Of a stretch of 64,000 nt of DNA, positions 26,017-34,455 are shown piece after piece. The position numbers were made by a program, and so were the translations under genes. The stretch's first letter is position 1; each line of letters begins with the position of its first letter. The stretch covers positions 6,758,001-6,822,000 of the forward strand of contig OZ253444.1 in assembly GCA_965261065.1 (NCBI GenBank), given 5' to 3'. Origin of the DNA: JAKZVK01 sp965261065 (lineage in GTDB: Bacteria; Acidobacteriota; Terriglobia; Bryobacterales; UBA6623). The notes under the pieces were generated by a model. That model was not told where the DNA came from and searched no databases. It was given only the letters and a program-made list of their open reading frames with translations.

Positions 26017-26569
26017 GGATGCCACCGACACCGACGGAGACGGCGTCGACGACCCCGCCGACCTATGCCCCGGCACTGCGGGCGGTGACCCGGTGGACTC
26101 TGTGGGCTGCTCCGATGCGCAGGTCGATGGTGATGGTGACGGCGTCTGCGACCCCGGTGCCATCAGTAGCGGGCCTTCGATGTGCATCGGTTCGGACAAC
26201 TGTCCCGCCGACGCCAACCCCGATCAAGACGACTTGGATGGGGACGGTCTCGGCGACGTCTGCGATCCCGACGACGACAACGACGCCGTGGCGGATGGCG
26301 ACGATTTCTGCGAAGGCACGTTCATTCCCGAGGCGACGGTTCCGAGCCAAGGTCTCAACCCCAACCACTGGGCCTTGCTCGACGGCGACACGATCTTCGA
26401 CACGGTCACGAAGGGCAACGGCAACGGACCGGGCCTGAGTTTCACCACGACCGACACCGCCGGCTGCTCGTGCGAGCAGATCATCGTAGGACTGGGGCTG
26501 GGCCAAGGCCACGTCAAGCACGGCTGCTCGAACAGCGCCATGCTGGATTGGTTGGCCCTCGTCAACTAG
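25286..26569 (+). CDS. FG-GAP repeat surface protein, C-terminal part after the TAG
   Basis: In frame with the upstream part; a GTG at 25355 could start a 404-residue fragment. Four more 58-residue FG-GAP units are followed by thrombospondin type 3-like calcium repeats (DTDGDGVDDPADLCPGT, DNCPADANPDQDDLDGDG) and a C-terminal domain ending near CSNSAMLDWLALVN. FG-GAP units form beta-propeller blades and TSP3 repeats bind calcium, consistent with an extracellular adhesion-like role. Separated from its signal anchor by the stop, this half could not be exported as it stands. No C-terminal sorting signal is recognised. Confidence 0.7.
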   Translation, partial: KGNAAGAAYIFERNEGGADNWGEVTKLTASDAQGLDQFGRPVSISGDTAIVGAREEDEKGSNAGAAYIFERDEGGADNWGEVTKLTASDAQAFDRFGLGVSISGDTAIVGAVREDEKGSDAGAAYIFERDEGGADNWGEVTKLTASDAQARDFFGISVAISGDTAIVGARLEDEKGSNAGAAYIFERNQGGADNWGEVTKLTAFDGQAFDLFGISVAISGDSAIVGAFGEDEKGGAAGAAYIYADATDTDGDGVDDPADLCPGTAGGDPVDSVGCSDAQVDGDGDGVCDPGAISSGPSMCIGSDNCPADANPDQDDLDGDGLGDVCDPDDDNDAVADGDDFCEGTFIPEATVPSQGLNPNHWALLDGDTIFDTVTKGNGNGPGLSFTTTDTAGCSCEQIIVGLGLGQGHVKHGCSNSAMLDWLALVN

Positions 26570-26616
26570 CAGATGATCCGTGTGGGCGCCGCCGCCCGGG
26601 CGGCGACGCCGTGGCC

Positions 26617-26675
26617 AGGTGGCGCGCGCCTCCCGGCGGGCAGCGTCGGCCTCCGGGCCGACGTAGGCTAACTGG
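26617..26675. repeat. 59-bp direct repeat, right of the FG-GAP gene
   Basis: Partner of 23687-23745, same orientation. Lies in the 276-bp gap between the FG-GAP stop and the glycosyltransferase start; nothing else is recognised in that gap. Confidence 0.8.
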
Positions 26676-26845
26676 CCTTGCGTCGCAGCGTTCCATCGCT
26701 CCGAAACAGGACATTCTGGTTGAGGCTGCGGAGCGCCGGCGTTTTACGGCCGAGTGCCCGCGCCTGCGGACGGTCATGGACGTCCCTCGTCCCAGTCGTG
26801 ATGCGGGCCACGCCGGGAAGCTACAATGGCAATGATTAAGGGGCA

Positions 26846-27373
26846 ATGATCAGTGCCCCGTCGCCTGTTTCAAGAGATCGCGCTGATTCGGAAGGCAACG
26901 CGCGGTTCCGGGCAGCCGGCCCTCTCATCCCGAAGCCGTTTGGAACGTCCCTCTCCGTGACTGACCCACACTCGACGGTCCTGGCTGTGATCCCCGTCTT
27001 CGAGGACTGGGAGGCCTTGGGAGCGCTGCTCGGAAAACTCGACCAGGTCGTGGACCCGCAGAGCTTCTCCCTGAAAGTTCTGCTCGTCGACGACGGGTCG
27101 GCTACGCCCCTGCCCGAAAAGTTGCGGAGTACGCCGTGTTTGGCCATCCGCGAAGTAAAGGTTCTCTCGCTGCGGCGCAACCTGGGCCATCAACGCGCCA
27201 TCTGTGTCGCGCTAGCCTACGCCGAGGAGCAAGACGATAGTGACGCCATTCTCGTCATGGACGGCGACGGCGAGGACGCCCCGGAAGACGTTCCGAGGCT
27301 AATCCAGGCCATGCGGGAAGCGGGAAACGGGAAACGGCAGGATCGTGTTTGCCGAGCGCACGCGCCGCAGTGA
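26846..27373 (+). CDS. Family 2 glycosyltransferase, N-terminal catalytic part (frameshifted)
   Basis: GT-A fold opening VLAVIPVFEDWEALGALLGK, nucleotide-binding LLVDDGSATPL, NLGHQRAICVALAYA and the metal motif VMDGDGEDAPEDVP. The frame is lost near 27335: the expected GRIVFAERTRRSE lies in another frame, so one base appears to be inserted (or two lost) in gggaaacggcagg. The first 35 residues look non-native; a GTG at 26957 (VTDPHSTV) may be the real start. With the downstream ORF this would make a GT2 enzyme of the dolichyl-phosphate mannose synthase / GtrB kind, which loads a lipid carrier with sugar. Confidence 0.75.
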   Translation: MISAPSPVSRDRADSEGNARFRAAGPLIPKPFGTSLSVTDPHSTVLAVIPVFEDWEALGALLGKLDQVVDPQSFSLKVLLVDDGSATPLPEKLRSTPCLAIREVKVLSLRRNLGHQRAICVALAYAEEQDDSDAILVMDGDGEDAPEDVPRLIQAMREAGNGKRQDRVCRAHAPQ

Positions 27374-27968
27374 AACCTGGTTCTTCCAACTCTGCTATCG
27401 GGTGTACCAAGCGCTGCATTGGATGCTCACGGGCATCCGAGTGCGCGTCGGCAACTTCAGCATCATCCCGCGTAGCCTGCTTTCACGGCTGGTCGTGGTC
27501 TCGGAGTTGTGGAACCACTACGCGGCGGCTGTGTTCAAGAGCAAGCTCCCGTTCGCGAGCATCAAAACGAAGCGCGCCGAAAGGTTGGGCGGCCACTCGA
27601 GAATGGATTTCGTCGGACTGGTCATCCATGGGTTGAGCGCTCTTTCAGTTCACGGCGAAAGGATCGGCGTTCGCCTGATTGTGGCGACGATGTTGCTAGT
27701 GCTTTGCATGGGTTTGGTGTTGGGGAGCCTGGGGCTGTCCGTCTCCCAAGGGAGTGATCTTCCTGTATGGCTGCCGATGGTCACGGGGATTGTGCTGCTG
27801 CTGCTGGGGCAGGCGATCGTCTTGGCCATCGTGTTCGTGTTTGTCATTCTGCAAGCCCGCGTGAATGCCAACTTCATCCCGATCCGCGACTACCGCTACT
27901 TCGTGCAAAGGGTTGAAGACCTGTCTGCGAGAGCGGCGAGTCCGCCGTTGGATGCTGTCATCGGATGA
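27345..27968 (+). CDS. Family 2 glycosyltransferase, C-terminal membrane part (frameshifted)
   Basis: Continues the upstream gene: FAERTRRSETWFFQLCYRVYQ, then VGNFSIIPRSLLSRL and the usual GT2 linker, ending with two long hydrophobic helices (VRLIVATMLLVLCMGLVLG and LPMVTGIVLLLLGQAIVLAI) characteristic of membrane-bound polyprenyl-phosphate glycosyltransferases. No plausible ribosome-binding site suggests it is only made as part of the full protein. It overlaps the methyltransferase start, so the cluster is one transcription unit. Confidence 0.75.
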   Translation: MFAERTRRSETWFFQLCYRVYQALHWMLTGIRVRVGNFSIIPRSLLSRLVVVSELWNHYAAAVFKSKLPFASIKTKRAERLGGHSRMDFVGLVIHGLSALSVHGERIGVRLIVATMLLVLCMGLVLGSLGLSVSQGSDLPVWLPMVTGIVLLLLGQAIVLAIVFVFVILQARVNANFIPIRDYRYFVQRVEDLSARAASPPLDAVIG

Positions 27969-28758
27969 GCTTCGCGCTCGTGGCGACCCTATGGAGGACT
28001 ACCGTTACCAAGGCGAGGAGTTGGATGTCTTCGAGCACGCCGTTCGTTGGAAGGATTACTTCCGTTCGCAGTTTCGACAGCACTTGACGGGGCGAGTACT
28101 CGAAGTCGGCGGAGGCATCGGAGCCACAACCCGTTTCCTGTGCGACGGGCGTCAAACGCAATGGACCGCCTTGGAGCCGGACGCGGCCCTGGCGCAGACC
28201 ATGCGGGCGCGTTTCGCCGAGCGGCCCTTGCCGATTGACGCGGAGGTCGTCGAGAAGACGGTTAGCCGACTCGATCCCGAGAGCCGCTTTGACGCGATCC
28301 TGTACATCGACGTGCTGGAACATATTGAGGATGACTGCCTGGAGTTGCGCCAGGCGGCCGGCCACCTGGCGCCGGGCGGCCACCTGGTCGTCCTCGCGCC
28401 GGCACACCAGTTTCTGTACTCCGAGTTCGATCAGGCGGTTGGCCACGTGCGGCGTTACTCGCGTGATGCCTTGAGCAAGGCAGCCCCCTCCGATCTGGAA
28501 GAGAGGACGCTCGTCTACCTGGACTCGGTGGGGATGCTGGCCTCGCTCGGCAACCGGCTTCTGCTGCGGGCAAGCCGGCCGACCCTCCGCGACATCCGCT
28601 TCTGGGACTCGGTCTTGGTTCGGCTGTCACGGTTTGTTGATCCGCTCTTGGGTTACCGGGTCGGTAAGAGTGTCTTGGGCGTGTGGCGCAAGCCCCAGGG
28701 GCGCGGGCAGCCAAGGCCCGGGCAGCCAGGGGGGAATTCGAACCATGCGTCCTCCTAG
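27952..28758 (+). CDS. SAM-dependent methyltransferase (class I)
   Basis: About 268 residues from the ATG at 27952; an ATG at 27991 (MEDYRYQGEEL) is an alternative. Motif I VLEVGGGIGATTRF, acidic strand 2 end ALEPD, motif post-II FDAILYIDVLEHIEDD and LAPGGHLVVLAPAH define the Rossmann methyltransferase core. A basic, Pro/Gly-rich tail follows. It overlaps the glycosyltransferase and precedes a GT-C protein, so it probably methylates a glycan or lipid-linked sugar. The upstream extension in the same frame is a shadow of the glycosyltransferase. Substrate not deducible. Confidence 0.83.
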   Translation: MLSSDELRARGDPMEDYRYQGEELDVFEHAVRWKDYFRSQFRQHLTGRVLEVGGGIGATTRFLCDGRQTQWTALEPDAALAQTMRARFAERPLPIDAEVVEKTVSRLDPESRFDAILYIDVLEHIEDDCLELRQAAGHLAPGGHLVVLAPAHQFLYSEFDQAVGHVRRYSRDALSKAAPSDLEERTLVYLDSVGMLASLGNRLLLRASRPTLRDIRFWDSVLVRLSRFVDPLLGYRVGKSVLGVWRKPQGRGQPRPGQPGGNSNHASS

Positions 28759-28791
28759 ATCGGTACTTACTGGGTTGGCCCGTGTGAGGAT

Positions 28792-30363
28792 GTGGCCGTG
28801 ATTTTGAATCTCGTGCTCAGTGCCGGATTCGTTGCGGCCGCGGCGGCGTCAGCAGTGCAGTACCGCCGCGGGCGGCGGCAGGAGACTTCGCTCCGCCTGG
28901 TGCAGACTGCTCTACCCCTGGTCATCTACGTCTTGGCGGCGAGTTTCTTCAGTTCGCTATACCAAGCGCCGTATTTCGTCTGGAACGGAGCGCGGCTCGC
29001 GCCGGCGGTCGCGTGGGTGCGCGGCCATCCCTTGTATTCGACCGCGGACGCTGGTTCGGTTCAAACGACGATGTATCCGCCTTTCGCCGCCATCGCGTAT
29101 GCCCCGGCTGCTGTCTTCCCCGAGCCGACCTCGGCGGTCGTCGCGGGAAGTCTGTTGGCGCATCTTTACTATTTTCTGCCGGTTCTCTACCTGTGCCTGG
29201 CGCGCTCGCGCGACCGCCGTCTCGGCCTGCTGTTGTTCTCGCTCTTCACGACTCTGACACTCGGCTTTCGGGGGCTTCAGGGTTCCGCGAGCTTCATTCA
29301 CGCGGACGCGCCGGCTCTGGGCTTGGGGTTGGCGTCGTGTCTCGTGTTGTCGCGGGCGGAGAGTTCTCAACGAATGCGCTTCGGTATTTGTGGGCTGCTC
29401 GCATGGCTTTCAGTCTGGTCGAAGCAACCTCTGCTGCCGCTGGTTGGCGTGCTACCGCTGTGGGTTTTGCTGTGTGAGGGACGGCGGCCGGTTCTTCGCT
29501 TCACCCTGTGGCTGGTTTCTGTCGGTGCGGCCGCCGCTGCCGTGTTTCTGGTGCTGTTTCCGCTCGATGGTCTTCTCTTCAACACGGTCGTTGTTCCACG
29601 AGACGTGCCTTGGGTGGGCCGCTTCCCATCGAACCTTGCGTACGCATTTCTGGAATTGCAGGCGTACCTCCTTCCCGTAACGCTGATCCTGGTTGGTTGC
29701 GTGATCCTCTTGCTGCGGGACGATCCCGTTTCGAAGCTCTCGGCGTGGCTGGCTCGCAATGACTGGGTCTTGCCGTTGGCGGCAGCGCTCATCCTGCTGC
29801 CTGTCTCCGTGCTTGGCCGCGTGAAGATCGGCGGGGCTCTGAACAACTTCAGCTACACGCTCTACTTCGCCGTGGCCGCCGTGTTGATGATCGTGCTGCG
29901 GCTTCTGCAGTTGTGGGACGGGCACAAGGAGAGCGCGCGTCGATCCGCGTGCGTTTTGTTTGTGGCGCTTTCGAGTATCGTCGTCGCCGTGTATGGCTTC
30001 CAGCGGATCATAGGCGCCAAGCTCCACCTGTTGTCCACCGAGCGAAACGAAAACCGCCAAGCCTACGAGTATCTCGTCCGGCATCGTGACCGCCCAGCCT
30101 ACTTCCCCGGCCAACCCTTGGCCCACTTGCTGGCCGGCGACGCACTCCCGCATTTCTCCCTTGCGGTCTACGACCGAGACACGCTGACGCCGTATCCGCT
30201 GCGGCCGCCGCAGATCCGGGCGCGCGTGCCGGCGAACCTCTCGAGGATCTGCATCGGGCAAGATTTCAGAAAGGAGTCGGAGCACCTAGTACACTCTCAC
30301 TTCCCCGACTTCGGGAAGCCGCTGGACGAGGGCGGCCCGTTCACTTGCATCGGTCGCCGCTGA
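28792..30363 (+). CDS. Polytopic membrane protein, GT-C glycosyltransferase-like
   Basis: 523 residues with about ten hydrophobic helices. After the first two helices a soluble loop carries WNGARLAPAVAWVRGHPLYSTADAG and TTMYPPFAAIAYAPAA, like the first periplasmic loop of GT-C mannosyl/arabinosyl transferases that use lipid-phosphate sugars. The C-terminal 110 residues are periplasmic-like. GTG start MAVILNLVLS at 28792. Paired with a GT2 that could supply a lipid-linked sugar donor, it would decorate an envelope glycan. The canonical acidic pair of GT-C loop 1 is not obvious, so the function is tentative. Confidence 0.65.
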   Translation: MAVILNLVLSAGFVAAAAASAVQYRRGRRQETSLRLVQTALPLVIYVLAASFFSSLYQAPYFVWNGARLAPAVAWVRGHPLYSTADAGSVQTTMYPPFAAIAYAPAAVFPEPTSAVVAGSLLAHLYYFLPVLYLCLARSRDRRLGLLLFSLFTTLTLGFRGLQGSASFIHADAPALGLGLASCLVLSRAESSQRMRFGICGLLAWLSVWSKQPLLPLVGVLPLWVLLCEGRRPVLRFTLWLVSVGAAAAAVFLVLFPLDGLLFNTVVVPRDVPWVGRFPSNLAYAFLELQAYLLPVTLILVGCVILLLRDDPVSKLSAWLARNDWVLPLAAALILLPVSVLGRVKIGGALNNFSYTLYFAVAAVLMIVLRLLQLWDGHKESARRSACVLFVALSSIVVAVYGFQRIIGAKLHLLSTERNENRQAYEYLVRHRDRPAYFPGQPLAHLLAGDALPHFSLAVYDRDTLTPYPLRPPQIRARVPANLSRICIGQDFRKESEHLVHSHFPDFGKPLDEGGPFTCIGRR

Positions 30364-30527
30364 CGGACACGTTGATCCTCAAGCTTGCGGCTGGCAGCTC
30401 GCAACCGGAGTGGAGCACGTACGTGTACAATACCTCCCGGAGATTCAACCGGCCGGCGCCGAGCCCGCGGGTGAACGATTCCGGTGTTTCGAGAAGTCAG
30501 AATAGTCACAATAACTGGAGGATTCCG

Positions 30528-31514
30528 ATGACGCCAAGACTGCTGACCCTTGTGGCCTGCCTCTGTCTCACGCTCAGCGGGCAGACCGGCTGGCATGACC
30601 ACGAAGGCGGCTTGCTGAAGTACCGCGTGAACATCCGCTTCGGCGAGGAGCCCGACACAATGCCCGACGGCTGGAAGTTCGGCCGCGTCTCGGCCGTGGC
30701 CACCGACTCCGCCGGCCAGATCTACGTCTTCCACCGCGGCGACAAGGCCGACCCGATCGTCGTGTTCGATTCCGAAGGCCGTTACGTGCGCTCGTGGGGC
30801 AAGGGGATGTTCGGCACGCCGCATGGGCTGCGCATCGACAAGGACGACAACGTCTGGACCACCGACGTCGCTCACCACACCGTGATGCAATTCACCAACA
30901 AGGGAGAGTGGCGCCGCACCATCGGCAACCAAGGCGTCCCGAGCAACGACGCCAAGGGCTTCAACCGGCCGGCCGACCTTGCCTTCGCTCCATCGGGCGA
31001 GATCTACATCGCCGACGGCTACGGCAACTCGCGCGTCGTCAAGCTCTCCTCGGAAGGCAAGTACATCACCACGTGGGGCAAGCCCGGCACCGCCAAGAGC
31101 GAGTTCAATACCGTTCACTCGATCGCGATCGATTCCTCGGGCATCGTCTACGTCAGCGACCGCGAGAACAACCGCATCCAGATTTTCGATGCCGACGGCA
31201 AGTACCTGCGCGAATGGAACCACCTCGGAGCGACGCAGAACATCTTCATCACGCCCGACGACGAGATGTGGATCATCACGCACCGCGACAACATCGAAAA
31301 CATCACCTACGACACCCTCGCCGGACGCATCATGAAGATCGACCGCAAGACCGGCAAGATCATCGGCTCGATGGAGAGCCCCGGCCATTGGATCCACGTC
31401 ACCGGCGAGAAGAAGATCTTCATCGGCAGCCTTACCGGCAACGTCTTCCGCTGGTATCCCGGTTGGCTGACCGAGGGGCTCGGCGCCGACGAGGCACTGC
31501 GCCCGGCTAACTAG
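30528..31514 (+). CDS. Secreted NHL-repeat (six-bladed propeller) protein, PAL-like
   Basis: About 328 residues. The ATG at 30528 follows ctggagga at good spacing and opens a signal peptide (MTPRLLTLVACLCLTLSG). The mature part is built of NHL blades: VSAVATDSAGQIYVF, PHGLRIDKDDNVWTTDV, PADLAFAPSGEIYIADGYG, VHSIAIDSSGIVYVSDREN. The family includes the lyase domain of peptidylglycine amidating enzymes, whose His/Tyr/Arg zinc site is partly suggested by DVAHHTV and HSIAID. The role in Acidobacteria is unknown; binding or lyase activity outside the cytoplasm is plausible. Confidence 0.8.
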   Translation: MTPRLLTLVACLCLTLSGQTGWHDHEGGLLKYRVNIRFGEEPDTMPDGWKFGRVSAVATDSAGQIYVFHRGDKADPIVVFDSEGRYVRSWGKGMFGTPHGLRIDKDDNVWTTDVAHHTVMQFTNKGEWRRTIGNQGVPSNDAKGFNRPADLAFAPSGEIYIADGYGNSRVVKLSSEGKYITTWGKPGTAKSEFNTVHSIAIDSSGIVYVSDRENNRIQIFDADGKYLREWNHLGATQNIFITPDDEMWIITHRDNIENITYDTLAGRIMKIDRKTGKIIGSMESPGHWIHVTGEKKIFIGSLTGNVFRWYPGWLTEGLGADEALRPAN

Positions 31515-31561
31515 CCGAGGGCCGCGCCCTTGCTATGCCAACGAAAGCCTGGAAGAGAAAA

Positions 31562-31643
31562 GTAGGGGCACAGCATGCTGTGCCCGTGTCTCGGGTCAAG
31601 TCGTCCGTTCGAAACCGCCGGGCACGGCATGCCGTGCCCCTAC
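31562..31643. repeat. Bipartite palindromic element, family A (82 bp)
   Basis: Two palindromes, ggcacagcatgctgtgcc and ggcacggcatgccgtgcc, face each other across a spacer ctcgggtcaagtcgtccg...; outer ends are gtagggg and cccctac. The reverse complement of 50336-50415 is nearly the same, including the spacer. Looks like a compact MITE- or BIME-like unit. Confidence 0.85.
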
Positions 31644-31644
31644 A

Positions 31645-31863
31645 TTGTCGGATGCACTCGCCCTGCAGTCCGCGGCCGGCAGCGGCCGCTTCCCTCACTC
31701 CTATCACCTGCTGGGCACGATCCTCGCGCGGAAGGGCGAGTTCGAGCCGGCGGCCGCCGCCTTCCGCACCTATCTCGAAGCGCAGCCGAACTCACCGGGC
31801 GCGGCGGAGTTACGGCAGCAACTCGCCCAGTGGGAGTCGGTCGGCGCGATCCAGCCTCGCTGA
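31645..31863 (+). pseudogene. Fragment of a TPR-repeat protein
   Basis: Open from a TTG directly beside the family A element: SYHLLGTILARKGEFEPAAAAFRTYLE is one clear tetratricopeptide repeat, then AAELRQQLAQWE. The normal upstream TPR units and a credible start are missing, and the 5' side is replaced by the repeat, so this is probably the tail of a destroyed gene. It could be translated as a 72-residue peptide, but no ribosome-binding site is seen. Confidence 0.6.
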
Positions 31864-31900
31864 CGTTAGCTCAGAACAGGTTCAGAGTGTGGGTTCAAAA

Positions 31901-31920
31901 TGTAGGGGCATGCCGTGCCA
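31901..31920. repeat. Degenerate family A repeat
   Basis: tgtaggggcatgccgtgcca, one shortened half of the element described at 31562-31643. Confidence 0.5.
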
Positions 31921-32045
31921 GCCCGCCCAACGCGCCGGTAGCGCACGCCCGTGGCGTGCCGCGCTCGGCTCTTGTTGAAGCCTCTGCCCTAAGCGCAACT
32001 CAATTTGTAAAACGCTGTACTAACGAAAAATGGCTGCATCCGAGT

Positions 32046-33170
32046 TCAGGCGCGAATCAGCCGTTCGACCGCGGAGAGATAGCGGTCGACCTCATTGGGC
32101 TCGTTGTAGAGGTGAATGGCCGAGCGGACGCGACCGTCGTTGGCCCAGACAATGATGTCGTCCTCGGCGAGCGCCGGCCCGATTCGCGTGGCGTCTAGAT
32201 GGGCGAAGGACACGATGCCCGCCTGGAAGGCCGGGTCGGCGGGCGTGAGGAGTTCGAGGCCCAGGTCCGCCAGGCCGTCTCGCATCTTCGTCACTATGGG
32301 CCGCAGGGCCTTGTCGAGCCGTTCGACGCCGATATCGAGGAGATACCGCAGACTGGCGTTCAAGGCGAAGATCGACGGGAAGTTCGGCATGCCCGAGGTC
32401 AGCCGGGCCGCACCCGGCTTGTATTCGAATCGCTCGAAGCGGTCGGGCGTGAAGATGTTGGGCACGCCGTACCAGCCGGCCGTCGCCGGATGTATCCGAT
32501 CGAGAAGCGCCGGCGCACAGTAGGTGATCCCCAACCCATGCGGTGTGAAGAGCCACTTGTAGGAACTGGCGACCATGTAGTCCACGCCGTCCAGCGGAAC
32601 CGGGACGCGTCCCAACCCCTGGGTGGCGTCAAGGCAAAGAATGGCGCCGGCGCGGTGGACCTCCTCGGCCAGTTGGCTGACAAACGGGATCCGCGTGCCC
32701 GACTTGTAGCTGACCAGGCTGACCGAGACCATTTTCGTTGACTCGCTCAGTTGGGCGGTGAAGTCATCGAGGCGGAGCAGGCCGGCCACGGAGCGGACGA
32801 CTCGTACGTCGACGCCCCGGTCTTTGAGCCGCAGCCACGGCAAGACGTTGGACGGGAATTCGAGGTCGGTGATCAGCACCTCATCACCCTCGCGCCACTC
32901 CAGCGAGTTGGCGAGCAGGTTGACGCCCTCGGTGGCGTTGGAAAGGAAGGCCACCGACTCGGGCGAGGTCCCGAGCAGTTCGGCGGTCAGGCCAACGGTC
33001 TCCCGCTCCATCGCGTACAGGGCGGGCCGGCCCAGGCTCCCCGTCGACTTGTGGCGAACGTATGCCGCCAGGGCGTCGCTGCAATCGGTTGACAACAGAC
33101 CCTCCGCCGCCGTGTTGAGGTACGTAAACTCACGGGTCTGAGGGAACTTCTCTTTGTTAGGAATGTTCAC
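32046..33170 (-). CDS. Class V aminotransferase (cysteine desulfurase / isopenicillin epimerase-like)
   Basis: 374 residues, fold type I PLP enzyme. Motifs: YLNTAAEGLL at the N-terminus, FLSNATEGVNLLA, LITDLEFPSNVLPW, LCLDATQGLGRVP with the PLP-binding Asp, and the Schiff-base lysine in ASSYKWLFTPHGLG. No Cys-containing catalytic loop of IscS/SufS desulfurases is evident, so it is more likely an epimerase, kynureninase-like or other amino-acid lyase. Divergent from the rhodanese gene. Substrate unknown. Confidence 0.83.
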   Translation of the reverse strand: MNIPNKEKFPQTREFTYLNTAAEGLLSTDCSDALAAYVRHKSTGSLGRPALYAMERETVGLTAELLGTSPESVAFLSNATEGVNLLANSLEWREGDEVLITDLEFPSNVLPWLRLKDRGVDVRVVRSVAGLLRLDDFTAQLSESTKMVSVSLVSYKSGTRIPFVSQLAEEVHRAGAILCLDATQGLGRVPVPLDGVDYMVASSYKWLFTPHGLGITYCAPALLDRIHPATAGWYGVPNIFTPDRFERFEYKPGAARLTSGMPNFPSIFALNASLRYLLDIGVERLDKALRPIVTKMRDGLADLGLELLTPADPAFQAGIVSFAHLDATRIGPALAEDDIIVWANDGRVRSAIHLYNEPNEVDRYLSAVERLIRA

Positions 33171-33624
33171 TTTTCACTCCGCACCTGGATGTCGCGTGTC
33201 GAGGGCAATCCGTGACTACGGACCTCCGAGATTTCAACAGGTGGTTCAATCCAAGACACTTGCAAGCCCGGAACCTTGCGAGACGCGGTCACCGCGGGGC
33301 CGCGGCCTCACACAAAGCGCAGGGCACGAAAAGTAATGGTACAGAAGTCCCAGCCCAAATTGAACCTTGACGGTCGAGCCGGGCTCCTGTATTCCTAATG
33401 GTGCTCCCGCGCTGTGCGCCCGATGGCGGCGCCCCTGAGTCCCCGGGCGCGGGAGTCAACGCGCGTACAGAGCATCGCTCATTTGATTCTCCTTCGATTC
33501 CGTGGTTTAACCTCACTCACCCGGCTCTCGAGGCAACTTGGGGGTCGGGTTCTTTTCTTTCTGCTATTCTTGGGTTCTTGTCGCCGCCCGGACGGGGCGA
33601 GTTCAACCCAGGTGCTGCCGTTCC
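33171..33624. other. Divergent intergenic region
   Basis: About 450 bp between the aminotransferase and rhodanese starts. Open frames crossing it lack domain signatures or credible starts. A sigma-70-like site lies at 33367-33395 on the plus strand. Confidence 0.4.
33367..33395 (+). promoter_or_regulatory. Possible sigma-70-type promoter for the rhodanese gene
   Basis: TTGACG (33367-33372), 17-bp spacer, TATTCC (33390-33395). It lies about 230 bp before the rhodanese ATG, so a long leader is implied; weak evidence based on consensus only. Confidence 0.3.
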
Positions 33625-34062
33625 ATGGAGATCAAGCGCGTTTCACCCGAACAGGCGAAGGAGCTTCTCGATGCCGGCGAGTACATCTACTTGGATGTGC
33701 GAACGGTCGCTGAGTTCGAAGCCGGCCATGTGCCGGGGGCCAAGAACGTCCCTGTTTTTGAAAGAGACCCGTCCGGCCGGATGCAACCGAATCTGCACTT
33801 CGCCGAAATCGTCGAGGCCAATTTCGGCAAGGAGGCCAAGTGCGTCGTGGGTTGTCAGATGGGCGGACGCTCCATGCAGGCCGTGGCGCTCTTGCTAGCG
33901 AGTGGATTCGGTGAAGTGGTCGACATGCGTGGCGGACTGGGCGGCGAAACCGACCCCATGGGCAACGTCACCTACCCTGGTTGGGCCCCGCTTGGCTTTC
34001 CCACGACCCAGAAGGCGCACGCGGACGACTCCTACGAGAGCCTCGTGCGCAAGATCATCTAG
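33625..34062 (+). CDS. Rhodanese-domain sulfurtransferase
   Basis: 145 residues from ATG 33625 (MEIKRVSPEQAKELLDAGEY). Single rhodanese domain with YLDVRTVAEFEAGHVPGAKN and the active-site loop CQMGGRSM carrying the persulfide cysteine (VVGCQMGGR). Moves sulfane sulfur between donors and acceptors such as cyanide or thiols. A C-terminal tail of about 35 residues extends past the domain (YPGWAPLGFPTT). The open frame upstream of this ATG is hydrophobic and basic without homology, so the shorter start is preferred. Cytoplasmic. Confidence 0.87.
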   Translation: MEIKRVSPEQAKELLDAGEYIYLDVRTVAEFEAGHVPGAKNVPVFERDPSGRMQPNLHFAEIVEANFGKEAKCVVGCQMGGRSMQAVALLLASGFGEVVDMRGGLGGETDPMGNVTYPGWAPLGFPTTQKAHADDSYESLVRKII

Positions 34063-34455
34063 CACCTAACCCATTCGGATCGGGCAAGGGGCGGCGGCCG
34101 AGCCGCAACGCCCGGCGCGGCTGTGAGCCAAAAAAAATGTCCCGGCGACCCCTCACCGGGACATTTTCTTGACGGGGTCGCTACCAAGCGGCGCGAGGCA
34201 ACCCGCCAAAGCGGTGCTTCTAACCCCTGAACGATTCGACCCAAGTTACGTCCGGGAGCTGTGCACAACGCTCGCCCCAGTGCTAGCAATCGACGTGCCA
34301 GCCGCGCACGACTTCTATACCGCTGAAAACAGGCGCTCTGACCGGCCGCCTCCAGGGCACAACTCCGGAATTTCATAGCGCGGAGGCCAGGTGGTGTCCG
34401 AAATCCCGGATCGTAGGCGTCCGGGGGCGTTCGAGGCAACTGATAGAATGCGTGG
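34063..34455. other. Intergenic region holding a terminator, no gene seen
   Basis: About 390 bp between rhodanese and the MFS gene. Apart from the hairpin at 34134-34167 nothing is recognised; short frames on both strands overlap each other without signatures. Confidence 0.45.
34134..34167. terminator. Bidirectional rho-independent terminator
   Basis: Perfect 12-bp stem aaaatgtcccgg / ccgggacatttt with a 10-base loop. An A-run on the left and T-run on the right allow use on both strands; it ends the rhodanese transcript. Confidence 0.88.

Noticed and set aside
33398..33898. ORF of 166 codons across the rhodanese start
   Set aside because: It runs in another frame through the rhodanese gene, has no domain and no ribosome-binding site.
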